From Thalassobacillus devorans (GTDB taxonomy: Bacteria > Bacillota > Bacilli > Bacillales > Halobacillaceae): a stretch of DNA of 64,000 nucleotides. The notes beneath the pieces were generated by a model. It had not been told where the DNA came from. It worked only from the letters and a program-made list of their open reading frames with translations, and did no database searches. The stretch is from assembly GCF_900176565.1 (NCBI RefSeq), contig NZ_FXEH01000004.1, forward strand, positions 248,001-312,000, given 5' to 3'. The translations under genes and the position numbers were made by a program. Below are positions 1-7,499 of this stretch, piece by piece (within the stretch, counting starts at the first letter, position 1; every line of letters starts with the position of its first letter).

Positions 1-1
1 T

Positions 2-220
2 CATTCCATGGTAGCAGCATCTGTCAATCAGACCGCTACCCATCACAAGGGCGGCGCCTCCAGTATTTATCTCGTAAGCTATTATATCGGGGTGGCAACA
101 GGCGGAACATTGACTGGATTTCTCTGGGGAGCAATAGGCTGGCTCGGAGTTATAGCGCTGGCCGTGCTGCTGATCCCAGGAATGTTGTGGGGGCGGCAGA
201 CCTACTTACGTACCGTTTGA
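2..220 (+). CDS. MFS transporter, C-terminal fragment (cut by window edge)
   Basis: The reading frame is open from base 2 and ends at a TGA at 218-220, so this is the last 72 or so residues of a gene that begins before the window. It holds two hydrophobic segments, roughly SIYLVSYYIGVATGGTLTGF and a following AIGWLGVIALAVLLIPGML stretch, separated by a short loop, and ends in a short basic tail. This matches the last two membrane helices of a 12-helix major facilitator (drug-type) carrier. The substrate cannot be judged from the fragment. A strong terminator follows directly, so it does not extend into the next unit. Confidence 0.7.
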   Translation, partial: HSMVAASVNQTATHHKGGASSIYLVSYYIGVATGGTLTGFLWGAIGWLGVIALAVLLIPGMLWGRQTYLRTV

Positions 221-245
221 ACTTTTAAGATAACATCTAGTTTAA

Positions 246-274
246 ATGCTCAGGTAGTAAGCCTGAGCATTTTT
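246..274 (+). terminator. intrinsic terminator after the MFS gene
   Basis: Perfect 9-bp stem (atgctcagg at 246-254, cctgagcat at 262-270), 7-base loop and a short T tail. Confidence 0.85.
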
Positions 275-277
275 GTA

Positions 278-306
278 TTGACCAGATAGCTCCTACTATA
301 TATAAT
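278..306 (+). promoter_or_regulatory. sigma-A promoter of the padR-chrA unit
   Basis: TTGACC at 278-283, 17-bp spacer, perfect TATAAT at 301-306. Transcription would start about 313, inside the palindrome at 309-338, so a regulator bound there would block the promoter. Confidence 0.8.
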
Positions 307-308
307 TG

Positions 309-338
309 ATATCGAATTTCGTTATTGAAATCCGATAT
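309..338 (+). promoter_or_regulatory. palindromic operator, probably for the PadR regulator
   Basis: Arms atatcgaatttc (309-320) and gaaatccgatat (327-338) are 12 bp long with one mismatch and a 6-bp centre. The site covers the expected start of transcription and lies just ahead of the padR start codon. Autorepression by the PadR protein is inferred from position. Confidence 0.6.
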
Positions 339-354
339 TGGGAGTGATAACCAA

Positions 355-660
355 ATGGACAATAAAGTTTTGAGGAAGTTATTTTTAGGATTCATTCATA
401 TTCATATCCTCCATCATGCCAAAGAAGAAGCCATTTACGGATCATGGATGCTGGAAGAACTTCGGGAGCATGGCTATGATATCAGTCCAGGAACGTTGTA
501 TCCGATTCTTCATCACATGGAAGTCGATGGTCTGTTAGATAAAGAAGAAAAAAATGTGAATGGCAAAATCAGAAAATATTACCGGATTACTAAACATGGA
601 GAAACTATTCTCAAAGAGGCCCGTGCGAAGGCGTATGAATTGTTTAAAGAAATCAAGTGA
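355..660 (+). CDS. PadR family transcriptional regulator
   Basis: A 101-residue winged-helix protein, the size of short PadR regulators. The start at 355 (MDNKVLRKL) is preferred over an in-frame ATG at 325, because GGAGTG at 340-345 sits at proper distance and 325 lies inside the operator palindrome. The core shows the typical PadR sequence LEELREHGYDISPGTLYPI followed by LHHMEVDGLLDKEE and a wing with YYRITKHGE. It is followed after 20 bases by a chromate-transporter gene and shares its promoter. Small PadR proteins commonly repress their own operon and release DNA on binding a ligand; control of the neighbouring transporter is inferred. Confidence 0.85.
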   Translation: MDNKVLRKLFLGFIHIHILHHAKEEAIYGSWMLEELREHGYDISPGTLYPILHHMEVDGLLDKEEKNVNGKIRKYYRITKHGETILKEARAKAYELFKEIK

Positions 661-680
661 TAGGAGGGAGACAAAGGACG

Positions 681-1853
681 ATGAAAAGACTTCTGGAAAT
701 TTTAGCAGTTTCAACAAAACTTGGCCTCACTTCCTTCGGGGGGCCCGTAGCTCATCTGGCTTACTTCAAGGATGAATATATCGACCGCAGGAAATGGCTC
801 GACGATAAAACATATGCCGACATCATTGCCTTGTGTCAGTTTCTTCCGGGGCCGGCAAGCTCGCAAGTAGGTATCGCCATCGGTATGTTGCGGGGAGGCA
901 TTTTAGGGGGCGTCGTTTCCTGGTTTGGTTTCACGGTGCCTTCGATTATAGTATTAATTATTTTTGCCATGATGTATCAGACACTCGCACTCGGAGATGC
1001 CGGGTTCATTCACAGTCTGAAAGTGGTGGCAGCAGCAGTAGTGCTTCATGCGTTGATCGGATTAGGGAAAAAGCTGACTCCAGATAAAACCCGAATAGCA
1101 ATCGCCCTTGTGGCAGCGGCGGTCATGTTATTATATCCATCTGCGTGGATGCAGATATTGATCATCGTAGCAGCTGGATTACTCGGGGTTAGGCTGTTCA
1201 AAGACAAAGCAGAACCTAAAGTGCAGACGTTCCATGTGAATATTTCTAAAAAACTTGGCATTACGTCACTTGGCATTCTTGTGTTTACGCTTGTTGTGAT
1301 GCCGGTGTTAACAAATTTAACAGATAATCCACTCTTAAGTATCTTTGATACCTTTTTCCGTGTCGGTTCCTTAGTATTTGGAGGCGGCCATGTCGTACTC
1401 CCAATGATTGAGCGGGAAGTTGTACCTCAGGGATGGCTGACAGCGAATGAATTTCTGGCAGGCTATGGTATGGCTCAGGCTGTACCAGGACCTTTATTCA
1501 CCTTTTCCAGCTATCTTGGAACGATGATGGAAGGAATAGCCGGTGCCCTCGTAGCAACCATCGGAATTTTCTTGCCATCTTTTCTATTAATTATTGCAGC
1601 GTTGCCATTCTTGAATGAATTGCGCAGCAGAAAATCATTCCAGGGCGTGCTTATGGGTGTTAATGCCAGTGTCGTGGGAATATTGTTAGCTGCTTTTTAT
1701 GATCCTGTCCTTAAAAGCTCTATATTTACTGGAGCTGACTTTGCCTTAGGAGCGATTCTTTTTGCACTGTTGAATATATGGAAAGTACCAGCCTGGCTTA
1801 TTGTGATTTTAGGTGTGATTGGTGGGTATATCTTTAGTTTTATTAGTTTCTGA
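681..1853 (+). CDS. chrA: chromate transporter, CHR family (ChrA-like)
   Basis: About 390 residues, the normal size of the two-domain (long) CHR family. Both halves carry the family signature near their start: FGGPVAHLAYFKDEYIDRRKW with QFLPGPASSQ in the N-terminal half, and FGGGHVVLPMIEREVV with AQAVPGPLFTFSSYLG in the C-terminal half, each followed by hydrophobic helices, about ten in all. The start at 681 has AGGAGGGAG at 662-670; an ATG at 657 lacks a binding site. In studied members the protein expels chromate at the membrane. It is the second gene of a PadR-led operon, so it is probably induced by a ligand of that regulator. Whether chromate is the true substrate is not shown by sequence. 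Confidence 0.85.
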   Translation: MKRLLEILAVSTKLGLTSFGGPVAHLAYFKDEYIDRRKWLDDKTYADIIALCQFLPGPASSQVGIAIGMLRGGILGGVVSWFGFTVPSIIVLIIFAMMYQTLALGDAGFIHSLKVVAAAVVLHALIGLGKKLTPDKTRIAIALVAAAVMLLYPSAWMQILIIVAAGLLGVRLFKDKAEPKVQTFHVNISKKLGITSLGILVFTLVVMPVLTNLTDNPLLSIFDTFFRVGSLVFGGGHVVLPMIEREVVPQGWLTANEFLAGYGMAQAVPGPLFTFSSYLGTMMEGIAGALVATIGIFLPSFLLIIAALPFLNELRSRKSFQGVLMGVNASVVGILLAAFYDPVLKSSIFTGADFALGAILFALLNIWKVPAWLIVILGVIGGYIFSFISF

Positions 1854-1882
1854 AAAGCTGCAGATCATCTGCAGCTTTTTTC
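1853..1882 (+). terminator. intrinsic terminator after chrA
   Basis: Perfect 12-bp stem (aaaagctgcaga 1853-1864, tctgcagctttt 1868-1879) with a 3-base loop and a T run. It starts on the last base of the stop codon. Confidence 0.85.
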
Positions 1883-1929
1883 ATTTTTTAATTGCTCAAT
1901 ATTTCACAATTTGTCCATGGTTTTATTAC

Positions 1930-1945
1930 TGGAAATGATTATAAT
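1930..1945 (+). promoter_or_regulatory. possible PerR/Fur-type box overlapping a -10 element
   Basis: tggaaatgattataa at 1930-1944 agrees with the Bacillus PerR consensus TTATAATNATTATAA at 11 of 14 positions, with a perfect right half. It overlaps TATAAT at 1940-1945 upstream of the OsmC gene. The left half is poor, so this is tentative. Confidence 0.3.
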
Positions 1946-1980
1946 AAAAGTATAACAAGATACCGGAAGGGGTAATCAAC

Positions 1981-2445
1981 ATGCCAAACACAACGTTTTA
2001 TGCAACTGCACAACTGCAAGAAGGAATGAAGGTAACCGCAAAGTCAAGAAATTTTGAGGTGACAATCGATGAACCTGTTCAAATGGGTGGCACCGATACA
2101 GGGATGAGCCCGGTTGAAATATTACTAAATGCCCTAGGAGCCTGCCAGGCTATTGTCGCACGCGCGTATGCTCGTCATTTTGGAATAGAGTTTGATGATT
2201 TTCGTGTTGAGGTAGCGGGCGATCTTGATACCGATGGTTTCATGCATAAGTCTGATGTACGTTGCGGATTCAGTGATATCCGCTATACCATTCATATAGA
2301 TACAGAGGCGCCAAGAGAAAAGGTAGCGGAATTCATCGCTTTTATCGAGAAAACTTGTCCGGTAGGCGATACGCTTGCCAATAAGGTAAAACTGAAGCTG
2401 GAGGATTTCGTCATTACTAGTAAAAAACAAGCAACCCCTGTATAA
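1981..2445 (+). CDS. OsmC family protein (thiol peroxidase fold)
   Basis: 154 residues, the usual OsmC/Ohr size. The two conserved cysteines are present: C55 in NALGACQAIVARAYA and C126 in EKTCPVGDTLAN, with the typical GMSPVEILLNALGAC approach to the first. In OsmC and Ohr these residues reduce organic hydroperoxides in the cytoplasm. The sequence is closer to the general OsmC/YhfA-like branch than to Ohr, so the exact peroxide or other electrophile is unknown. AGGGG at 1968-1972 sits ahead of the ATG. It stands alone between two terminators and has a possible metal-peroxide sensor box in its promoter. Confidence 0.85.
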   Translation: MPNTTFYATAQLQEGMKVTAKSRNFEVTIDEPVQMGGTDTGMSPVEILLNALGACQAIVARAYARHFGIEFDDFRVEVAGDLDTDGFMHKSDVRCGFSDIRYTIHIDTEAPREKVAEFIAFIEKTCPVGDTLANKVKLKLEDFVITSKKQATPV

Positions 2446-2455
2446 CAATACGTAT

Positions 2456-2494
2456 AGAACCAGTGATCTTCATCTGATTGCTGGTTCTTTTTTT
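2456..2494 (+). terminator. intrinsic terminator after the OsmC gene
   Basis: 8-bp stem agaaccag (2456-2463) with ctggttct (2481-2488), followed by a run of eight T. Confidence 0.75.
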
Positions 2495-2548
2495 GAATTC
2501 ATCCTTCATAGAATGATAGGAGTAAATATCATAATGGAGGGTGTATTC

Positions 2549-2974
2549 ATGCAATTTTACTATGGTCATCAGATGCCTTTGCGTGTCCTTGACGAGGCAG
2601 AATTTTGGAAACATCAAGAAGAAGAGCATACTGTAGTGATCCGTGAACTAGTTCCGGATTTAGAAACTCAATATGTACAGGCGTTAGCCCAATGGGAAAA
2701 GGATTTTGCTGCTGCGCATCAGCAAGTAGTCCGTTACATCGAAACGGTCAATCGTTCGAAAGGACAAGTTTCCCCAAGATTGTATCAGGACATTATGCAG
2801 CTTGTCTCGTTCTGTCTGACCCAAAGCCAGCAATTCATCAACTTTTGCCGCAGCCTGATGGAAGATAGCGCACCAATCAGCAGTAATCCTACGGCTAAAG
2901 TTGTCCTGAACCATATTATCGTCGAATCCGAATATTTCATTGGGGTAGCCCAGACCATTTTGTATCAATGTTAA
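2549..2974 (+). CDS. DUF2935-like helical protein
   Basis: 141 residues, almost entirely helical by composition. The start at 2549 (MQFYYGHQMPLRV) is chosen because GGAGGG at 2535-2540 lies 8 bases upstream; longer in-frame starts at 2513 and 2534 overlap that site. Near the N-terminus EFWKHQEEEH and near the C-terminus NHIIVESEYFIG carry Glu and His residues one heptad apart, as in the four-helix DUF2935 family found in Bacilli, which I believe can bind metal. Function is unknown. The family assignment is from memory of its FW...E..H pattern and should be checked by profile search. Confidence 0.6.
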   Translation: MQFYYGHQMPLRVLDEAEFWKHQEEEHTVVIRELVPDLETQYVQALAQWEKDFAAAHQQVVRYIETVNRSKGQVSPRLYQDIMQLVSFCLTQSQQFINFCRSLMEDSAPISSNPTAKVVLNHIIVESEYFIGVAQTILYQC

Positions 2975-2985
2975 AAGCCCTCAAG

Positions 2986-3020
2986 AGTACATTCTTTTTT
3001 TCTAAGGATGTACTTTTTTT
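2986..3020 (+). terminator. intrinsic terminator
   Basis: agtacattc (2986-2994) pairs with ggatgtact (3006-3014), one G-T pair, then a T run. Confidence 0.7.
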
Positions 3021-3080
3021 GTTGAAAACGAGAAGTGGCTTAGTCACAATAATTAAGATAAACAAGGTAAACACTATTGT

Positions 3081-3109
3081 TTGACAGGAAATATTCTACG
3101 TATTATATT
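3081..3109 (+). promoter_or_regulatory. sigma-A promoter of the dioxygenase gene
   Basis: TTGACA at 3081-3086, 17-bp spacer, TATATT at 3104-3109. Confidence 0.75.
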
Positions 3110-3127
3110 TATCTTGAAATCGAAATA
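3110..3127 (+). promoter_or_regulatory. MhqR-like operator
   Basis: tatcttgaaatcgaaata matches the inverted repeat described for B. subtilis MhqR (tATCTcgaAtTCgAGATa) at 15 of 18 positions by my recollection of that consensus. It abuts the -10 element, where a repressor would block transcription. The downstream gene belongs to the family MhqR controls in B. subtilis, which supports the reading. No mhqR gene lies in the window. Confidence 0.55.
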
Positions 3128-3169
3128 ATTATAGAACGTAAATAGATAAGTTTTCAAGGAGGTAACAAG

Positions 3170-4153
3170 ATGAATCACTTGAAAGGTATCCATCACGTAA
3201 CTGCAATTACCAGCAGTGCTGAAAAGAATTATGATTTTTTCACTTATGTCCTGGGCATGCGGCTGGTGAAAAAGACAGTTAACCAGGATGATATCCGTAC
3301 CTATCATTTGTTTTTTGCGGATGATAAAGGAAGTCCTGGAACCGATATGACGTTTTTCGATTTTCCTGGCATCCCGAAAGGCACCCATGGCACGAATGAG
3401 ATTTCCAAAACATCTTTCCGCGTACCTGATGACACAGCATTAGATTACTGGGTTAAGCGGTTTGATCGTCTGGAAGTGAAGCATGAAGGTATCAAGGAAC
3501 AGTTCGGCAAAAAGGTGCTTCCATTTGTAGACTTTGATGATCAGCAATACCAATTGGTTTCGGATGAAAATAATCGTGGCGTTCTTCCCGGTACACCATG
3601 GCAGGAAGGACCAATTCCATTAGAATACGCCATTACGGGTCTTGGACCGCTGTTTGCCCGTGTTGACAATATCGATTACTTCAAAAAAGTGATGGAACAA
3701 GTGCTCTTATTTAAAGAGATTGATCAGGAAGGCGCTTTTCATTTATTCGAAGTAGGAGAAGGAGGCAATGGCGGACAAGTGGTTGTCGAATATAACCCTG
3801 TACTGCCACCGGCTCGTCAAGGATACGGAACCGTCCACCACGCTGCCTTCCGTGTCGAAGATCGCTCGGTATTGGATGAATGGCAGCAGCGGATGGAAAG
3901 TTTCAATTTCAGGACTTCCGGATATGTGAACCGTCACTTTTTCGGATCGTTGTATAGCAATGTCGCTCCCCAAATTCTGTTTGAATTTGCGACGGACGGA
4001 CCTGGATTCATGGGGGACGAACCTTATGAAACACTAGGTGAGAAATTATCCCTGCCGCCATTTCTCGAACCGAAACGGGAAGCAATTGAGGCTAGAGTAC
4101 GACCAATCGATACAGTGAGAAGCACCAAAGCTATTGAAAAAGAATATGAGTGA
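3170..4153 (+). CDS. VOC-family ring-cleaving dioxygenase (MhqO/MhqA type)
   Basis: 327 residues with two vicinal-oxygen-chelate domains, about 1-135 and 153-280. The start follows AAGGAGG. Likely metal ligands are H8/H9 in LKGIHHVTAIT, H223/H224 in GTVHHAAFRV and E272 in ILFEFATD, the two-His one-Glu iron site of the family. The ending, with ETLGEKLSLPPFLEPKREAIEA, is typical of B. subtilis MhqA (YkcA) and MhqO (YdfO), which protect against hydroquinones and catechols. The MhqR-like box in the promoter agrees with a quinone-stress role. It is a single-gene unit. Exact substrate is not known. Confidence 0.85.
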   Translation: MNHLKGIHHVTAITSSAEKNYDFFTYVLGMRLVKKTVNQDDIRTYHLFFADDKGSPGTDMTFFDFPGIPKGTHGTNEISKTSFRVPDDTALDYWVKRFDRLEVKHEGIKEQFGKKVLPFVDFDDQQYQLVSDENNRGVLPGTPWQEGPIPLEYAITGLGPLFARVDNIDYFKKVMEQVLLFKEIDQEGAFHLFEVGEGGNGGQVVVEYNPVLPPARQGYGTVHHAAFRVEDRSVLDEWQQRMESFNFRTSGYVNRHFFGSLYSNVAPQILFEFATDGPGFMGDEPYETLGEKLSLPPFLEPKREAIEARVRPIDTVRSTKAIEKEYE

Positions 4154-4159
4154 CCGAAG

Positions 4160-4190
4160 GCGCCTTCTAGAAATAAGAAGGCGTCTTTTT
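4160..4190 (+). terminator. intrinsic terminator
   Basis: gcgccttct (4160-4168) pairs with agaaggcgt (4176-4184), then a C and five T. Confidence 0.75.
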
Positions 4191-4259
4191 GCAGGAATTA
4201 AGCGGAAAAAAGCGAATTTAATAGTAAGCTATTAAAAAAATAATAGGGAGATGGTGTAG

Positions 4260-4439
4260 TTGAGCAAGAGCAAGTGCCCGAAATGCAGCGGAACTAAACT
4301 TGTGGAAGGTACAGATTACACACATGTAAGGCCTTTAGGGAAACCAATGAGTATGGGATCCAATAAGATTTACACATTCTGTGAGAATTGCGGAGAGATT
4401 GTGTCCATCCGCATCGAGTACCCACATAAAATTGGCTGA
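4260..4439 (+). CDS. small zinc-ribbon protein, 59 residues
   Basis: Starts at TTG with AGGGAG at 4245-4250 and ends at TGA 4437-4439. It has two CxxC pairs, CPKC at residues 6-9 and CENC at 41-44, which together would hold one zinc ion. Between them is a basic loop THVRPLGKPMS. Such tiny ribbons occur as unnamed conserved proteins in Bacilli; role unknown (nucleic-acid or protein binding is possible). The paired motifs, the in-frame length and the binding site make it more likely real than chance. Confidence 0.65.
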   Translation: MSKSKCPKCSGTKLVEGTDYTHVRPLGKPMSMGSNKIYTFCENCGEIVSIRIEYPHKIG

Positions 4440-4580
4440 TAGCACGTCATCTTGTTCAACTTAATAGAAATGGGGGTGAAGCTTTTTTTATACCCTGCCG
4501 AAGCAGGAGCCACCAGCACGCTTTAGTTGCATGAAAAAAAGGAAAACAACTAACATAGAGGTAAACAACGGGGGATTTGT

Positions 4581-4748
4581 ATGGGGATTTTGCTGTACAT
4601 AGTTTCTATATTTATTTTTTATTTGGTCATTAAAGCTGCTGTACGTGATGGAATTAATAGTTCCCGAATTGGTGAGCGGCTGGAGAAAGAAGAGGAAACA
4701 AGGAGGACCAGCAAAAAGGGGTTTCTCCAGGACGATTTAGATAATTAA
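4581..4748 (+). CDS. small single-pass membrane protein, 55 residues
   Basis: ATG at 4581 with a GGGGG run at 4570-4574 upstream. The first 20 residues, ILLYIVSIFIFYLVIKAAV, form one membrane helix; the rest is charged (RDGINSSRIGERLEKEEE, then RRTSKK) and would face the cytoplasm. Similar short proteins with a helix and an acidic-basic tail are common and uncharacterised in Bacilli. It lies between the zinc-ribbon gene and a GNAT gene, on the same strand, with no terminator between. Confidence 0.55.
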   Translation: MGILLYIVSIFIFYLVIKAAVRDGINSSRIGERLEKEEETRRTSKKGFLQDDLDN

Positions 4749-4793
4749 TTTAAACAACCACAACTAGAAATTAGAGAGCAGAGGTGTGTTTTA

Positions 4794-5300
4794 ATGCAAA
4801 TTTATACAGAAAGAAGATTGGATGTCCGTTCTTATCAACAGGATGATATGGATTTTTTGGCAGATATGCTGGCTGACCCTCAGATGGTCCGATATATTGG
4901 TGAGGGCACACCAAAGAATAAAGATGAGGCGAAAGAGTTTTTACAATGGATCTACCGTACATATGAACACGGGGAGGATATGGGGTTCAAGATGCTCGTC
5001 CGAACGGAAGATAATGTACCTGTCGGACATGCCGGATTAGTTCCACGCGAACTCGATGGTCAGCAGGAAATTGAAATCGGTTACTGGATTGCCCGGGAAT
5101 ATTGGGGCAAAGGTTATGCTACGGAAGCAGCCAAGGCTTTCCTTGATTACGGCCACTATCAGTTGGGAATCAAGCGGTTCATTGCCATCATTCAGCCTGG
5201 TAATATGGCTTCTCGGCAGGTTGCCCAGAAAATCGGCATGCAGCTTGAAAAGCGGATGGTTTTGGCCGGCCAGGAAGTATATGTTTACGCGAAAAATTAG
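4794..5300 (+). CDS. GNAT family N-acetyltransferase (RimJ/RimL-like)
   Basis: 168 residues. It opens with the strand TERRLDVRSYQQDDMDFLADML that begins RimJ/RimL-type acetyltransferases, and has the acetyl-CoA loop region EIGYWIAREYWGKGYATEAAKAFLDYG (motif A, with Q/R-x-x-G-x-G/A replaced by WGKGYA) and the motif B stretch NMASRQVAQKIGMQ. These families acetylate amino groups of small molecules or proteins. AGAGGTG precedes the ATG. The acceptor substrate is unknown. Confidence 0.8.
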   Translation: MQIYTERRLDVRSYQQDDMDFLADMLADPQMVRYIGEGTPKNKDEAKEFLQWIYRTYEHGEDMGFKMLVRTEDNVPVGHAGLVPRELDGQQEIEIGYWIAREYWGKGYATEAAKAFLDYGHYQLGIKRFIAIIQPGNMASRQVAQKIGMQLEKRMVLAGQEVYVYAKN

Positions 5301-5329
5301 AAAAGTAAGTGTGAAGCAGGTGAAGGGCA

Positions 5330-5926
5330 GTGCATTCAGAAGTCAATGAGCTGAAAGATTTTTTAATCGATAAGGTGAAAGGGCGGCGTTTTATAATAGG
5401 AATTGACGGGTTAAGCCGTTCTGGAAAAACTACCTTTACGGAGGAATTAGAGAAAAGGCTTGAAACAGAGAATATCCCTTTTCGTACCTTCCATATCGAT
5501 GACCATATCGTAACACGAGAGAACCGGTATGATACGGGGCAGGAAGAATGGTATGAATATTATCATCTTCAGTGGGATGTAGAGGGTTTGCGCGGGAAAT
5601 TATTTGATAAACTCAAGTATGCTTCTGAGGTGACCCTGCCTTTTTATGATAAGGGAACAGATACACACCAATTCCGCACCTTCAGTCTCCCGGAAAATTG
5701 TCTCTTGATAATAGAAGGGATATTCCTTCAACGCAAAGAGTGGAAACATTTTTTTGATTATATCGTGTATCTGGATTGTCCGCGCGAGAAACGCTTCCTC
5801 CGGGAGAAAGAGGAGATAAGAGCAAATATCTCGAAGTTTATCAATCGCTATTGGAAGGCTGAAGAATATTACCTGGACAGCGAACAGCCGATAAAGAGTG
5901 CCGATATGGTGGTAGAAAGCAATTAG
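5330..5926 (+). CDS. P-loop kinase, uridine kinase-like
   Basis: 198 residues starting at GTG with AGGTG seven bases upstream. Walker A is IGIDGLSRSGKTTF at about residues 22-35, followed by a helix and a FHIDDHIV stretch like the substrate loop of uridine/pantothenate kinase-type enzymes. IIEGIFLQRKEW and YLDCPREKRFLREK follow, matching the Walker B and lid segments. It probably phosphorylates a small metabolite; which one is unknown. The gene ends 50 bases before a terminator it shares with the convergent MFS gene. Confidence 0.7.
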   Translation: MHSEVNELKDFLIDKVKGRRFIIGIDGLSRSGKTTFTEELEKRLETENIPFRTFHIDDHIVTRENRYDTGQEEWYEYYHLQWDVEGLRGKLFDKLKYASEVTLPFYDKGTDTHQFRTFSLPENCLLIIEGIFLQRKEWKHFFDYIVYLDCPREKRFLREKEEIRANISKFINRYWKAEEYYLDSEQPIKSADMVVESN

Positions 5927-5978
5927 GATAATAGTTTTGATCAGTATTTTTTACAAAAAGATTATAACTTTCCAAATA

Positions 5979-6010
5979 AAAGAGCGTTTGGATCAACCCA
6001 AACGCTCTTT
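5979..6010. terminator. bidirectional terminator between convergent genes
   Basis: Perfect 13-bp stem aaagagcgtttgg (5979-5991) with ccaaacgctcttt (5998-6010), A-rich on the left and T-rich on the right, so it can serve both strands. Confidence 0.85.
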
Positions 6011-6016
6011 TTATCT

Positions 6017-7234
6017 TTATGACAGTTTTTTTACCCGGGCGTTTTGTAAACTATCCTTTCGTGGTAAGACGGGGATCATAACCCCAAGCAAGGCGATTGC
6101 TGCACAAGCCAGGAACATTGGGGTAAAGCCTGATAATGCCATCCCGCTTACCGATAAGAAAATAATAATGTCGAACCCCGAATCCAAAATGGATAACAGT
6201 GATATCGTCGTCGCTCTTACCTTCGATGGGATGATGTCATTGGAAAGCTGGGAATAGACAGGATATCTGATGGCATTAACAATTTTAAGGACGAGTAACA
6301 CTCCGAGGACTACCCATAAAAAAGTGTGGAACAAAGCTGCTGCCGTCAGTCCTGCTACTGCGAGCATTCCTGTTAAGAACAAAAGGCTTACCCGATTGAT
6401 TCTTGCCGTCATCCAGCCGATCATATTAGAAGCGACAAAACCACCTAAAGAACTGACCGCATAGACAATCCCGAGTAAATATACCGGCAGACCAGCATCC
6501 ACTAACAGCTTCTGATCGAATTGTTCAAAGATGGCTGCTGCCGGGATGAATACAAGGGAAACATTCATGAACATCCAAAGCACTTCCGGGTTTTTCTTTA
6601 TGGCCTGGAAACCTTCCGATAACTGGGAGTATACATGGTCGTTATAGTTTCCTTGCTGAGGCGGGTTTTTAATGAATAAAAGTAAAGCAAATTCCGCCGA
6701 CATGAACCCGACCCCGAGTAGTATTAAGCGTTGGAATTGTTCATTCGTCAAATCTTTTGCTAAAAAGGCCCCAATGATAACGACAAGGATGGAGACAAGG
6801 AAAGTGGCAGATCCGATCCGCCCCATCGCTTTATCCATCAGGTGCTGTTCATTGGATAATACGAGGGATTCATAAATCAATGCCTCATCAGCACCGCTGA
6901 AGAATGTGGCGGCAAGTCCGGTCAAGGCGCTGCTGATAAAAAATATCCACGGATCGTAAGCAAAAAGCAATAACGCATGACTGGCGATTCCCAGTAAAGA
7001 TCCGGCTAAAAAAGAAGTTTTTGCTCCAAAGCGATCAGCGAAGATGCCTGTAGGAATCTCCCCAATTAGAACTCCGATACTGAAAAAAGTCATCACAAGA
7101 AGGATTTGAGCTTCATCTAACCCACGCGCAAAATAGAACAAGGTCAATACGGGGGCGATAAAGCGAATGCTCCCGAAAATTTTAGCTAAAAATAGAAATT
7201 TAATGTTATGAGCTGCTAATGTATTTTTCTTCAT
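6017..7234 (-). CDS. MFS transporter
   Basis: 405 residues with about 12 hydrophobic segments. The loop after helix 2 reads GEIPTGIFADRFGAKTS, the classic G-x-x-x-D-R-x-G-x-x MFS motif A, and a similar ARINRVSLL segment occurs after helix 8. The start codon is preceded on the minus strand by AGGAGGAG. It resembles uncharacterised multidrug-type carriers of Bacilli; substrate unknown. It is transcribed away from the FlaR-type gene at 7500 and ends at a bidirectional terminator. Confidence 0.85.
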   Translation of the reverse strand: MKKNTLAAHNIKFLFLAKIFGSIRFIAPVLTLFYFARGLDEAQILLVMTFFSIGVLIGEIPTGIFADRFGAKTSFLAGSLLGIASHALLLFAYDPWIFFISSALTGLAATFFSGADEALIYESLVLSNEQHLMDKAMGRIGSATFLVSILVVIIGAFLAKDLTNEQFQRLILLGVGFMSAEFALLLFIKNPPQQGNYNDHVYSQLSEGFQAIKKNPEVLWMFMNVSLVFIPAAAIFEQFDQKLLVDAGLPVYLLGIVYAVSSLGGFVASNMIGWMTARINRVSLLFLTGMLAVAGLTAAALFHTFLWVVLGVLLVLKIVNAIRYPVYSQLSNDIIPSKVRATTISLLSILDSGFDIIIFLSVSGMALSGFTPMFLACAAIALLGVMIPVLPRKDSLQNARVKKLS

Positions 7235-7499
7235 AGGCTCCTCCTGAAACTATTTGATATAGGCTTGCAGGAGGTAAAGCAGCTATTCCTTACTAGTTTG
7301 CTTTCCCTCCTGTTAAATGATGAGATGTTTCATTAAGTGTTTTTTGCATAGTAAATGACCTCCTATTATTTGTAACTTTAATTGTACGATAAGTTCAATG
7401 AGAATAGTATGCTTTTCATTGATAAAAATTTTGTTTAAAGAAGGAGGTGGCACGGCTGGAAGAGAAGTAAGCTTATGGATACATAAAGGAGAGATGACT

